A stretch of 64,000 bases of DNA, from NCBI GenBank assembly GCA_905221605.1, contig CAJNDS010001890.1:1512501-1576500 (forward strand), given 5' to 3'. The translations under genes were made by a program, and so were the position numbers. This document shows, in pieces, positions 1 through 9,210 of this stretch. Positions within the stretch are counted from its first letter, which is position 1; the number at the start of each line of letters is the position of its first letter. The notes beneath the pieces are model-generated. The model did not search any database. It saw nothing but the letters and a program-made list of their open reading frames with translations, and was not told the origin of the DNA. Source of the DNA: Symbiodinium natans. Taxonomy: Eukaryota; Sar; Dinophyceae; Suessiales; Symbiodiniaceae.

Positions 1-1733
1 ACCGTGCTGCGGTTTTTGTTGAAAACAAACTCACAAACGGATTTCAGAATAGCCATGAATAGCTTGCTGCTTAAAAAGAAGAACGAAAAGAAACATCCGG
101 CATAGAGATTTCGTGTCCCAGGAGCCCCTCAGAGAGGCTAGCCAGGCGAGAGCAGATTGCGCGTTGCAAGCGTTGCAAGCGTTGCACGAGCTTCGTCAGC
201 TGCGCCTTTGCTCCTGGCCTAGGGTTATGGACCGGACAGTTGGCGCCGCGGCGACAGGCGCGGACACCGCGTGATATCTATGAGTTTTTACTTTTCGCGG
301 TTTCGAAGGCGGCGGTGTCTAGAGACGGCCCAAGCCTGACCTTAAGTCAGGTACCCGTAGCACAGATCATCAATGAGGATCTGGCAAAATGAGAACTTCC
401 TAGATTCCTAGCCATCGAATTATCGCTCTGGACAGGAGGTGGCACCCGGATCAGAAATCATGATCTCAGAGTAGGAATAGCCTCCGCATCATGCGTACTA
501 CCACACGATACTGCGACGATACGCAGTGGAGAATCCCAATTCATAGAAGCTTGACGCACTGCGAAGCACCAACCACGAATCCAACAAAGGTCACAAGACG
601 GAGACACAATCGTGTTTTTGCGAATGGGTGCTTTGTGCTGTGTTTTGCTGAGCTGTGAGCCAAGCATAGCCAAGCCTGGGGAGCAGGTGCAGCGTATGGT
701 CAAACTCGGCCCAGCGCTGGCCGGGGGCACCCGGGCGCACCGGAGCCGTGGGAGTAGAGCAGTGAGCGGAGAGGCGAACAAGAGCCGAGTGGGTTGGGGC
801 AGGGCATGCTTTCGAACTTCATATATCGTGATTTGAGGGGATTTGCGCTTTAAAGTGAGGTGTGACGGGGAGGTGGTGAACCTGGCCGAGCAGGACTTTG
901 CTTTCAGCGGGACACGGTGTAGTTACAGGGCTGTTTCTTGATGGGCGGGGGCGGCGGGGGGGGGGGGGGTCGGTAGGGTCGGTTTGGTTGCGTTTGAATC
1001 GTGGGGGAGCGGGGGGGAGGGGCGCGTTTCACGCGTTTCACGCACTTGGAAGTGGGGACCCCGGGAGGCCACAGAGAAGATCCCGCGCGGCAGCGTGGAG
1101 GTGGCCTTCGAGCTCGGCCGAAAGCACCTCGCATGCGCTGCGCAGAGAGCACAAGACTGTCAGCACGGAAGCGAGTCAGAGCTGTTGTGAAACGTTTTCC
1201 TAAACGGATGAAAAGGCGAGCAAGAGAGAGTCGGGGTCAAATTTCTGCCACCATTTCCCCTCCAAACGCCACAATGGGAGTTCTTCATAGTTCTTCTCCT
1301 GAAAGCATCCGAAAAAGGGCGAGAGTGAGAGTAGGAAACGAGGCCCCTGCGTATGATATATTTATATATACATATTGTGAAGAACGCGCTGCATTCTTGC
1401 TAGCTGCACTCACGCTTTCTCCCTTTGCAGGCTCCTCAAGGGAATGGGCCTGCTTGAGCTAGAGCCGGATGGCACTCTAGAGGCAAGAAAAGGCCTCTTG
1501 AACGCGCATTGCGCTGTAGGACCTTGTGAGCCTGCAACCGAAGATCCTTAAGCCTCCGATCTTCAATTTGGTAGCGAGAGCCTTTACTGGCTCCGGTTCC
1601 CGACCGCAGCCCTGGCGCTGCCTCTTCTGCCTTTTTTTGTTGGTTTGCTTCTTATCTAGCTTCTCTCTTCCTGCTTCATTTTCCATTCTGTTTCCCTTTT
1701 CTCCATCGCCCCCATCCCCTGCTGGGCGCCACT
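1..1733. other. Anonymous sequence, no gene recognised
   Basis: I find no protein family, RNA gene or long repeat here. Open frames of 70-150 codons exist on both strands but show no recognisable motif. Small features are a short reiterated GCGTTGCAA word near 160-190 and a G run near 955-970. Confidence 0.5.
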
Positions 1734-1800
1734 TCCAAGGTGCATGCGCGCGCGCTTCCAAGGTGCACGCGCCGTCTGTGTCCAAGGTGCACGCGCAACG
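1734..1800 (+). repeat. Short direct repeat (TTCCAAGGTGCACGCGC, 3 copies)
   Basis: Three near-identical copies of about 17 bp stand in a row just left of the telomere-like block. Related words occur in reverse orientation on the other side of that block (2004-2090), so the telomere-like tract is the centre of a loose inverted arrangement. Confidence 0.7.
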
Positions 1801-1846
1801 TTGGGGACCTGCGCAGGGCCGAGTGTTCTTGTACCCTGAAGCCTCA

Positions 1847-2003
1847 AAACCCTAAACCCTAAACCCTAAAACCCCCTAAACCCTAAACCCTAAACCCTAA
1901 AATCTCCTAAACCCTAAACCCTAAATCCTAAACCCTAAAACCCCCTAAACCCTAAACCCCTAAACCCTAAACCCTAAACCCTAAACCCTAAAACCCCCTA
2001 AAA
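1847..2003 (+). repeat. Interstitial telomere-like repeat (CCCTAAA)n
   Basis: About 155 bp of the plant/alveolate-type telomere word CCCTAAA, with variants such as CCCCCTAAA, CCCCTAAA and TCCTAAA. It is internal to the window and degenerate, so it is a relic or an insertion of telomeric DNA, not a functional end. All units point the same way. Confidence 0.9.
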
Positions 2004-2090
2004 AGACGTGTGTGCGGCCTGGACGCGGGAAAGACCGTGATTTGCTGTGTGCGCCTTGGACGCGGACATGCGTGCGGCTTGAACGGTCCG
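2004..2090 (+). repeat. Reverse-oriented partner of the 1734-1800 repeat
   Basis: Three units (GTGTGCGGCCTGGACGCG, GTGTGCGCCTTGGACGCG and GCGTGCGGCTTGAACG) resemble the reverse complement of the 17-bp repeat left of the telomere-like block. Confidence 0.55.
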
Positions 2091-2710
2091 GCCCCCCTGC
2101 TCCCATCTTTACTTTACTGTTGTCCTTAATTATTCAGGAGGCAAAGGAAAGGAAGAAGGACCAGGAAGAAGAACATAAAGGAGAAAGAGAACGACGACAA
2201 GAGAGAAGGAGGAGTTGTCCTGGTCCCTTGCTACCTCCTTTCTCCCGCTCATTTCGCCATGTTTTTTCTCTTCGCTGTTCCCTTTCAAAGGTGCCAAGGC
2301 AGGAGGAGAGGGGAAAGGAGTGAGAGAGAGCGAGAGAAAGAAAGAAGAGGGAGAGAGAAAGAGGGAGTAGGACAGAAAGAGAAAAACAGCGACACAACAG
2401 GAGCGAGTGAGACAGAAGGAAGAGGAAAGGATTCCTTATTTCATTAGATAGGAAGATGAAAGTTTAGAGGAGCAGTCTTCTCCTCGCGCTCCTTCCTTGC
2501 TTCCTGCCTCACCTGTTTTCCAATCTCTGTTCTGTTTCCCTATTCTTGTCAAAGCGGCTCGTAACACCTGCAAATTGTTGAAAAAAGCGGTCACAAGAAG
2601 TGTAGCGTGATCCAGCTTTGACGAAACTGTGTCGTTTTTCCTCTTGTGTGAGTAATTGTCGCAATTGTGTAAGTTGCTATTGGAAGCGACATGGCGATTC
2701 AACTGCAGCA
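2091..2710. other. Anonymous sequence with purine-rich tract
   Basis: There is no recognisable gene. From about 2295 to 2450 the plus strand is almost pure purine with GA-rich words; shorter pyrimidine stretches follow. It ends at the TTG microsatellite. Confidence 0.5.
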
Positions 2711-3079
<369 letters not shown>

Positions 3080-3338
3080 GGAAGCACTACCAGCTCAAGC
3101 CGCCCGCGCATGGTAGCTGTCGAACCGGCCAAGGCCCCGAACTTCATCTCTTTAACAGTTTTCGGGGCCCTCTAACATCTCAAGGCTTTCTAGCTCTTGC
3201 CAGCTGATGGTCACTTTGAGGCTCTAGCCTCAAGCGTTTTTGAGATTCTGCCGCAGACAGCATATCCACGAGCTGGCCCGGTCCCAATTCCGGGGGGAGA
3301 AATAGGATCGTCTTAGACTGCATCCATCACTCCTAAGT

Positions 3339-5369
3339 GTGAGGGTTCTCGTCTTTCCGCAGGACGAGGGGAGTCTGATCGTGCTTCGGCACTTCAGGCA
3401 AAACAAGCGGATGGCAGAGGGTAGAATTCGTAAACATTCCTATCGTCGGGCCTGTCACCGAGCCTTAAGGGACGGTTGCGCAGTACCATATCGCGAGATC
3501 AACTTGCCTCTAAGCCAGGCACAGGCAAGCGCAGGCATAGCTGCACCCAGTGTAATCCATGAGACACAAGAAAAAATGCATGCTCAATTTGTACCGCAGC
3601 TCCCTCTCAGGCAGCCGCGAAGGCGTCACCCTAGAGGCGGTCGTGAAGCCAAACCATTGCGAGTTTTCTCGTGGAACGCAGGTGGACTCAGCCAACAATT
3701 GTGGGCAGAGTTCAAAGAGTGGCTGCAACATCAGCAGGACCTGGATGTTATTTTCATCCAGGAAACTCACTGGACAACATCCTCCCAATTTAAAGTGCAT
3801 GGCTGGACAGCCGTTTCAGGCGGGCTACCGGATGAAGAGCTCGTGAGGTCTCCTCCCGCTCAAACATCCCAGCCACCTGAACAGCCAAAGCACAGGCGCT
3901 CTGCAGGTGTACTCACTCTACTATCACCAAGCATAGACTCTGCAACACTGCGATGGCAGGATCTACACCCAGGCCGTGCTCAAGAGGTTCACTGCGAAGT
4001 CAGAGGCCAGCCAGTGCTCCTGCTAAACTGCTATCAGTACACCAAGCAGCGAGGCATGACGGAGCAAGACCACTATGCCACTCAGAGCAAAGTTCTTTCC
4101 TCCCTAAGCAAGTCCCTTTCTAACTCGTCACAGCGCACGCTTCCGGTGCTAGCGGGGGATTTCAATTCTTCCCTAAAACCAAATCCCCCCTTCGTAGGGG
4201 GAGTAGTGCCAGCGGGCTCTTCCAAGCAGAAGCCGGTTCAGAAGCAGTTCCAGAAGTTTCTCCAGCGAAACTCACTCGTCGCGCTAAACACATGGCAGGG
4301 GCGTAAGGCAAACACCTTCACCTCGCCACAGGGCAGCTCTCAGATTGACTTTATCTTAACTACCAATTTCTACGCTGCTCAACTAGCCCGAAAGGTATGC
4401 GTTCTCAAGGACTATAAGCTGGGAGCATGGAGGAAAGGAGGCAAACATATGCCACTTCGGACGGCAATACCTCTGAAGAAGGTCTGGAGACGACCGTTCT
4501 CGACCAAAACTCAGCCAGTAGTCTCCTGCAAACAAAAGTCCTTATTGGCTCAACACGTTAGACAAAACACCCCTCTTGCTCAAACCCTGCGGGATCAAGT
4601 TGCACAGGAAGTAGACAAACTTCGAACGCAGAAAAAGGGAGAGCCTCTTCACCCTGATGAGGTCAACGAACTTCTTCTCGAACACGCCAAGACCTTCCAG
4701 ACGAGGGACCCGGAAGTAAGCTGTGCAGATGCAGTCCCAACAGCACAGCCTCTATGGCAGCTTCATAATCAACGACAGACTGCACTACGGAACCTAAAAA
4801 GGGAGTCTGACGTCATAGGCAAGATGGCTCGTCCCGAGCACTGTAAAAAGGCTCAGCGTTCACTAGATGAAGCAGCCAAGGCACATGCCAGCCAGATCAA
4901 ACAACAGGCCCGAGAAAGGACTCACCGCGCTCTAACAGAGATCTCTGAGAAAGTCAAAAGAGATCCGCGCGCGGCATATCGCTCCCTAAAACATGTAGCC
5001 CCTTGGTCTCCTGCGCCTAGAGTATGCCTCAGGTCACCAGATGGCCGAATCCTCACCGAGTCTGAGGGGCTGGCTGAGCTGAAGAGACATAGTCTCTCCA
5101 TCTTTTCCTCGCATCCCCCTCTAGCCAGTGGAGAAGGCCATCCCCGACCCAGGCTGGACAGAACCAGTCTGTCAAAAGGAATAGCCTCTATAAAGCCGGA
5201 AAAGGCAGTACCCCAGGGCTCCGCCCCAGCATCAATGTATCGCCTCTGTGCTTCAACTGTTGCAGATTACCTGGAGGCTGTGCCTCTGCCCCTCGCTCCA
5301 ACCCCTCCGGCGTGCGAGGTCACCTCCTGCCAGGGAAGAGCGATTCTCAGCCTGGCACAGCACCACTAA
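3339..5369 (+). CDS. LINE endonuclease and linker, 5' part of EN-RT polyprotein
   Basis: The frame encodes an endonuclease/exonuclease/phosphatase-fold domain that would nick target DNA for target-primed reverse transcription. Visible EEP motifs in order are FSWNAGG (about residue 109), FIQETHW, LLNCYQY, LAGDFNSSL and SQIDFIL. The basic N-terminus (KHSYRRACHRALRDG) and the stretch after the endonuclease (LGAWRKGGKHMPL) match the style of dinoflagellate LINEs. The linker continues to SAPASMYRLCA, the usual lead-in to the reverse transcriptase. The frame opens at a GTG codon, so the true start is uncertain and may be upstream or at a later ATG. Hairpin 1 lies in frame inside the endonuclease. 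Hairpin 2 lies near the end, after which the reverse transcriptase continues in another frame, so the polyprotein is broken. Confidence 0.85.
   Translation: MRVLVFPQDEGSLIVLRHFRQNKRMAEGRIRKHSYRRACHRALRDGCAVPYREINLPLSQAQASAGIAAPSVIHETQEKMHAQFVPQLPLRQPRRRHPRGGREAKPLRVFSWNAGGLSQQLWAEFKEWLQHQQDLDVIFIQETHWTTSSQFKVHGWTAVSGGLPDEELVRSPPAQTSQPPEQPKHRRSAGVLTLLSPSIDSATLRWQDLHPGRAQEVHCEVRGQPVLLLNCYQYTKQRGMTEQDHYATQSKVLSSLSKSLSNSSQRTLPVLAGDFNSSLKPNPPFVGGVVPAGSSKQKPVQKQFQKFLQRNSLVALNTWQGRKANTFTSPQGSSQIDFILTTNFYAAQLARKVCVLKDYKLGAWRKGGKHMPLRTAIPLKKVWRRPFSTKTQPVVSCKQKSLLAQHVRQNTPLAQTLRDQVAQEVDKLRTQKKGEPLHPDEVNELLLEHAKTFQTRDPEVSCADAVPTAQPLWQLHNQRQTALRNLKRESDVIGKMARPEHCKKAQRSLDEAAKAHASQIKQQARERTHRALTEISEKVKRDPRAAYRSLKHVAPWSPAPRVCLRSPDGRILTESEGLAELKRHSLSIFSSHPPLASGEGHPRPRLDRTSLSKGIASIKPEKAVPQGSAPASMYRLCASTVADYLEAVPLPLAPTPPACEVTSCQGRAILSLAQHH
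3837..3861 (+). repeat. Hairpin 1 of the GAGG-TNN-CCTC family
   Basis: Core GAGGTCTCCTC at 3845-3855. Arms GAGC (3837-3840) and GCTC (3858-3861) are complementary, with TCGT and CC between arms and core. It is inside the endonuclease frame, which it crosses without a stop (reads ELVRSPPAQ). Confidence 0.8.
5303..5335 (+). repeat. Hairpin 2 of the GAGG-TNN-CCTC family
   Basis: Core GAGGTCACCTC at 5316-5326. Inner arms GGC (5309-5311) and GCC (5329-5331) extend as CCCT and AGGG around a CC bulge. The RT reading changes frame at or close to this hairpin. Confidence 0.75.
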
Positions 5370-6116
5370 ATCCGGCCGAGCTGCCCTCGCTGCCCATGAC
5401 GGCCAAATCAGCAGACCTAAGCTTCATACCGAAGCCCTCTAAGCCTGCCAAACCGGAAAACCTAAGACCGCTCGGCATCATTAGACCAGACGGAAAAGGA
5501 ATAGCCTCAGAAGCTAGGAGACGGTTGGACCCCCTATTTAAGAAGGCTCACTTTGCTTCCCCTCAATTTGCCTACATTCCAGGACGCGGGATAGCAGACG
5601 CTCAACTTCGGGTGATTGGCCATGCAAGGCGTGTCCGTGCTATGCTTCGCTCCCGAGCACCAGACAGGTTCTGCGCTTCCAAGAGTAGGAAGGGAAAACC
5701 AGATTTGATCGGGGGCTTCACCTTGATTCTCACTAGACCTTTCTCAAGCCTTTGACAAAACTAGCAGAGAAGCTCTCCTGCGTTCACTAACAACCTACGG
5801 AGCCTCACCAGAGGACGTTGAGCTAGTGGCATCGCTTCATAGGGAAGCCCAGTATAACTTGCGGTATGGCAGAAGCCAGGACACCGTAACCTCAACCAGA
5901 GGTATCAAACAGGGCTGCAAACTAGCCCCTTCGCTTTTCTCCCTCGTCATAACGGAGGCATTCCGGCTAATGGCCACTCACATAGGGTTCCCTCCAATAC
6001 AACAGTTCCTCACAGGATTTGCGGATGACCTCGTCATTCACCGGGACATCCACAACTGGTCAGACCTCTATGCAGCTCATGACATGGTAAGACTGCTACT
6101 GCACTATCTGCAAGAG
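5342..6116 (+). pseudogene. LINE reverse transcriptase, frameshifted and truncated
   Basis: Reverse transcriptase motifs are spread over two frames. The first (to about 5741) holds FIPKPSKPAKPENLRPLG and FAYIPGRGIADAQLRV (motifs 1-2 region). Near 5730-5742 the reading shifts by one frame, and the second piece holds DLSQAFD (motif A), TRGIKQGCKLAPSLF (motif B) and FADDL (motif C, catalytic Asp pair). The usual thumb motif with a VNxxKS-like sequence, expected soon after FADD, is missing. Homology ends around 6116 and an unrelated open frame follows. With two frame changes and no thumb this copy cannot make an active enzyme unless it recodes. Similarity to dinoflagellate LINEs is strong by eye. 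Confidence 0.85.
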
Positions 6117-6761
6117 GCCGTCCCAACGGTGGCAAACGTCTTTGCCATTCAAATCAGGGTGGCCTCGGCAGTCAATCCCCTGGACTTCCCCAGGTCTCCT
6201 ACGCCGAGTGAGGTCTCCTCCTGGCGGGGAGACTCGGGCCCACCGAAGTACCTTCTCTTTCAACAGGCATACGGCATCATGGTGGAAAAAGTCCAGCCGC
6301 TGGACAACCTTCCAGCCCATCTACGTCCCAACATGGACGAGAGCTATCTGTTGATTCTCCTGGTTCTGAAGTCGGCACTCCTGGGCTACTATGTACGCGA
6401 TTGCGGATGGGGCAATCTAGGCAGGAGAATTTCGCCAGAATCAAGCACTGACCTACCCTTCTTCCTCGCCCTTGACACGTCGGCCTGGCACACACGTGAC
6501 CCTCCCCTTCCTCATCAAGCCACAACTTCTACGGCAGATCACGTCCGAGGACTCTTCTCGGCTCTCGAGTACTTAGCAGAGGACAAGCCGGCCATCAAGG
6601 CAGCCAAACAAGCTTTCACGCACCATCATCGCCAGGTCCCTCCTCTTGTACAGCACTTCTACTCCCTGCTCAGAAATCCAGCAGGGAGGGAGAAAGCAGA
6701 GAGAATTTTCAGAGACACATCTATAGCACTCTCGGCTGAAGTTTGGGACGCCTTCACCTAA
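6117..6761 (+). CDS. Unrecognised C-terminal frame fused to RT fragment
   Basis: The frame that carries RT motifs A-C (open from about 5742) continues without a stop to TAA at 6759-6761, adding about 214 residues that are not reverse transcriptase. The sequence includes LPFFLALDTSAWHTRD and a charged helical tail (SALEYLAEDKPAIKAAKQAF). Hairpin 3 sits in frame inside it, reading PSEVSSWRG. Hairpin 4 follows the stop by 25 bp. I do not recognise a family. It may be the 3' part of another reading frame brought next to the RT by deletion, since the RT thumb is absent at the junction. Confidence 0.5.
   Translation, partial: AVPTVANVFAIQIRVASAVNPLDFPRSPTPSEVSSWRGDSGPPKYLLFQQAYGIMVEKVQPLDNLPAHLRPNMDESYLLILLVLKSALLGYYVRDCGWGNLGRRISPESSTDLPFFLALDTSAWHTRDPPLPHQATTSTADHVRGLFSALEYLAEDKPAIKAAKQAFTHHHRQVPPLVQHFYSLLRNPAGREKAERIFRDTSIALSAEVWDAFT
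6194..6233 (+). repeat. Hairpin 3 of the GAGG-TNN-CCTC family
   Basis: Core GAGGTCTCCTC at 6210-6220. Inner arms CGCC/GGCG (6202-6205, 6223-6226) and outer arms GTCTCC/GGAGAC (6194-6199, 6228-6233) give a ten-pair arm with a small internal loop. Confidence 0.85.
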
Positions 6762-6774
6762 CTTCCATTCTGCA

Positions 6775-6812
6775 GGCCTTTCGTGTGAGGTCCCCTCCTG
6801 AAAAGGTCGGCC
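6775..6812 (+). repeat. Hairpin 4 of the GAGG-TNN-CCTC family
   Basis: Core GAGGTCCCCTC at 6787-6797. The left arm CCTTTC (6777-6782) pairs with GAAAAGG starting at 6800, with one bulged A. It lies 25 bp after the stop of the preceding frame. Confidence 0.8.
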
Positions 6813-7072
6813 GGTAAAAGAAACTGGCATAAGCACACTGTTCAGGATCTTGACCCTTGTTAGGGAAGGGACAAAACCGGCTGACTGCCTCCAATGCAAA
6901 GCCTACTACTGCTTTCAGCTGTGCAAGTTCGTCACGCGCTGCACGTCTTGCACCGCTCAGGCCAAACCAACCTATGGGCTCAGCACTCAGTCAGGGTGTC
7001 TCTCTACTTGAGCGTTTGAATTCTGCTGCTCGCAACAATACTCATGCACGTGACTCCAGTCAATTTGACTCA
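6813..7072. other. Inter-ORF segment between hairpins 4 and 5
   Basis: About 260 bp without a convincing gene. A weak Ser/Ala-rich frame of about 100 codons runs 6857-7159 and crosses hairpin 5; it opens at a non-ATG codon and shows no motif. Confidence 0.4.
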
Positions 7073-7097
7073 TGTCGCGTGAGGTCTCCTCCTGACA
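7073..7097 (+). repeat. Hairpin 5 of the GAGG-TNN-CCTC family
   Basis: Core GAGGTCTCCTC at 7081-7091. Arms TGTC (7073-7076) and GACA (7094-7097) are complementary. It precedes the phosphatase-like frame. Confidence 0.8.
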
Positions 7098-7251
7098 GCT
7101 TCTCTCATAGGCATTACTCACATTGTCTGCCTTTCTTCCTCGATATCATTTATCATTAGCACAAGAAAGAGAATTAGCATTCGCTGCACCGTTTATAAGA
7201 CTTCGAGGTCCTGAACACAGCGTTTGTCTTGAACGAAATGGCCTCTTCAGA

Positions 7252-8082
7252 ATGCAGGATCCGGGCCCACGGTGCAAATTCACTCCCTCGATCACGGACG
7301 AAAAAGCCATGGATGACATCCATGCACAGACCCAGGAGGCCTACTACAATAGAGCGCACTGGACAACGCAAGACCATAGACTAGCGTCGGAGTGGCGCAC
7401 TCTCATGGCCGATCACCCGGATCATTCCTTTCCAAACTCAGTTGCCTACTGGCCGAAATGGGACTCCACGGCGGTGTTCAGAGATGACTACTGCACGATC
7501 TTGCTAGGCACCCAACGCACAGCTCTCGATATTCCTGAACTCAAAGCGTACCAGGTCGACATCATCGTGACTCTCAATGCTTCATCGCGCTTCAGGGAGG
7601 GCTGCGCGACCGACGCTGACTGGCAGTTCATGTACCAAATGGAGGGCATCACCAACTTGCGCTACCACCTCTCGGACACGCGAATCTCGCGCACCGACCA
7701 GGGCTTCCATGATGTGGTGGCAGATTTGGCCAAGACCTGGATCAGAATGATTGACGAAATTGAAGCTCAGGAGTGCAGCCGCACAAAACCGATAGTCATC
7801 ATGTTTCACTGCCTCGCGGGCATCAATCGATCAACTTCGGCTCTATGCGCTTACTTGATTGTTCGCTACCACCTCACGGCTCAGCAAGCGATAGCGATTC
7901 TACATTCAGCGAGGCCTGGGCAACGCTACTGGCAAGAAAGAGACCAGTTCCCTCTCGCGCTACACTGGCTCTCCAGAGAATGCAAGAAATCCGTTCTGGG
8001 GTACCTATGTATGGCCTGTGGCGACTCCTTCAGGCCCACGCCTGACGATGACCTTCAGGACATGGATGATTTCGACGAGTGA
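7252..8082 (+). CDS. Dual-specificity-phosphatase-like protein in the element
   Basis: The frame is open from 7111; the first ATG is at 7252, giving about 276 residues (a TTG at 7123 would add 43). The C-terminal half has the cysteine phosphatase signature HCLAGINRS, an exact HCX5RS P-loop with catalytic Cys and Arg, followed by a helix (STSALCAYLIV) and a second helical pair ending ARPG, as in DUSP domains. A candidate general-acid Asp lies upstream in YHLSDTR, and ILLGTQRTALDIPELKAYQVD resembles the DUSP entry strand and helix. It would dephosphorylate phospho-Tyr/Ser/Thr proteins or phosphorylated RNA or lipid; the substrate cannot be told. The tail is acidic. The stop TGA (8080-8082) overlaps hairpin 6. 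The intact catalytic motif contrasts with the broken RT upstream. Confidence 0.75.
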   Translation: MQDPGPRCKFTPSITDEKAMDDIHAQTQEAYYNRAHWTTQDHRLASEWRTLMADHPDHSFPNSVAYWPKWDSTAVFRDDYCTILLGTQRTALDIPELKAYQVDIIVTLNASSRFREGCATDADWQFMYQMEGITNLRYHLSDTRISRTDQGFHDVVADLAKTWIRMIDEIEAQECSRTKPIVIMFHCLAGINRSTSALCAYLIVRYHLTAQQAIAILHSARPGQRYWQERDQFPLALHWLSRECKKSVLGYLCMACGDSFRPTPDDDLQDMDDFDE

Positions 8083-8099
8083 GGTCCCCTCCTGTCGGA
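8071..8099 (+). repeat. Hairpin 6, overlapping the phosphatase-like stop codon
   Basis: Core GAGGTCCCCTC at 8081-8091. Arms TTCGAC (8071-8076) and GTCGGA (8094-8099) pair over six positions with one G-U. The TGA of GAGTGAGG terminates the phosphatase-like frame, so stop and hairpin are one unit. Confidence 0.85.
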
Positions 8100-8372
8100 C
8101 ACGGTTTCAAACATATACTTGAGGTCCTGGAACTGACATAGAGAGCCCTCTGAGAAAACAAGCGCCTTACTTACTTGAACACCCCAGCACTCCTCTCCTT
8201 GTTGGCAGAGCTCTCTTTTTCCTCCGGCTTTCGCCCAGGTCTACCAACGCTATCACTCAGCACTGGACTATCAGTCCCAGCCTCAACCAGCTGGCATTTC
8301 CAAACCTGAAGACGCATGTGGACCGTCTCTCCTTTCTTTGCTTCAGCATCTAAGCTCAAGCTATAATCAAAA
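8100..8372. other. Inter-ORF segment between hairpins 6 and 7
   Basis: About 270 bp without a supported gene; minus-strand open frames across it have no recognisable content. Confidence 0.45.
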
Positions 8373-8412
8373 GCAGGCACTGAGCGAGTGAGGTTTCCTC
8401 CTGTTCCACTGC
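8373..8412 (+). repeat. Hairpin 7 of the GAGG-TNN-CCTC family
   Basis: Core GAGGTTTCCTC at 8390-8400. Arms GAGC (8382-8385) and GTTC (8403-8406) pair with one G-U; outer GCAG (8373-8376) pairs with CTGC (8409-8412). It stands just before the Pro-rich frame. Confidence 0.75.
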
Positions 8413-8422
8413 TAAATCGGCC

Positions 8423-9143
8423 ATGTCGACTCAGGAGGACAGCCGGCAGCATCGAGAAACCCGACATAGGGAAGACAAACCCTCCAAGAGAAGACACCCT
8501 CAAGGAAAAAGGCATCAGTCGGAGGAAGCAGACTCGCGACCAATCACAGCTGGACTCTGAGGCTTCTTCACTTCAAGACGATGACGACTTGGTAGAATCC
8601 TTGTCAAGAAGCTCCTCGAGACGCACAGCCTCCTCCCGTAACCAGACGACCCAGCAGACCCCAGGAGGTCCACCTCCTCCCACCCCTATCACAACCAAGG
8701 CACACTCGCCAGCCAACCTAGCACAGCCAGCACCGAAGGCTCCTCAGCAAGCCAACCAACCAGCGGGCCCTCCTCCCCCGACTCCGGTACACCAGACTCT
8801 TCCCCCGCCAACTCTCCCAGCTCAAAATCCTTCTTTAACGGAGGCACACCAAGCTCGCGGCACCTCGGCCCGCCCATCCTCGACAAGTGGCACCTCAACG
8901 TCGGGGGCATCGATGTCTCCCCATACTGCAGATCAGCCTCAGTCAGCGCAGGACGCAACTTTGTTGGTGGGCACATGGATCATCACTCCAGGACCGATAG
9001 TTCCCAATCCGTTTAGTCCATGGACCCCACCAGCGCGTACCTCGGCACTCTCGGCCATTGGCAACCCACTGCCACCGGGCACGGTCCAAACCTGGATCAT
9101 CACTGAAGGTCCACTTGTCCCACGACGTGATCCACAGACGTGA
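8423..9143 (+). CDS. Pro/Ser/Thr-rich protein, probably frameshifted near its start
   Basis: A frame open from 8388 to TGA at 9141-9143 encodes a low-complexity protein: an acidic stretch (SLQDDDDLVESLSRSSS), many PPPPTP clusters, then two related C-terminal motifs, TWIITPGPIVP and TWIITEGPLVP, about 30 residues apart. The only ATG close to hairpin 7 is at 8423 in a different frame, where a highly charged sequence (MSTQEDSRQHRETRHREDK) is open to about 8560; a frameshift near there would join it to the main frame. The protein is likely disordered and its function is unknown. Hairpin 8 follows the stop by about 40 bp. Confidence 0.5.
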
Positions 9144-9169
9144 GACATCGCACAGAGCTTCCAATTTTG

Positions 9170-9210
9170 GCAATCCCCGGAGAGTGAGGTCTCCTCCTAC
9201 TAGGGATTGC
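9170..9210 (+). repeat. Hairpin 8 with perfect 8-bp arms
   Basis: Core GAGGTCTCCTC at 9186-9196. Arms GCAATCCC (9170-9177) and GGGATTGC (9203-9210) are perfectly complementary, the clearest arm pair in the family. Confidence 0.9.

Noticed and set aside
7174-7377. Minus-strand small frames across the phosphatase-like gene
   Set aside because: Shadows of a plus-strand frame with a full catalytic motif.
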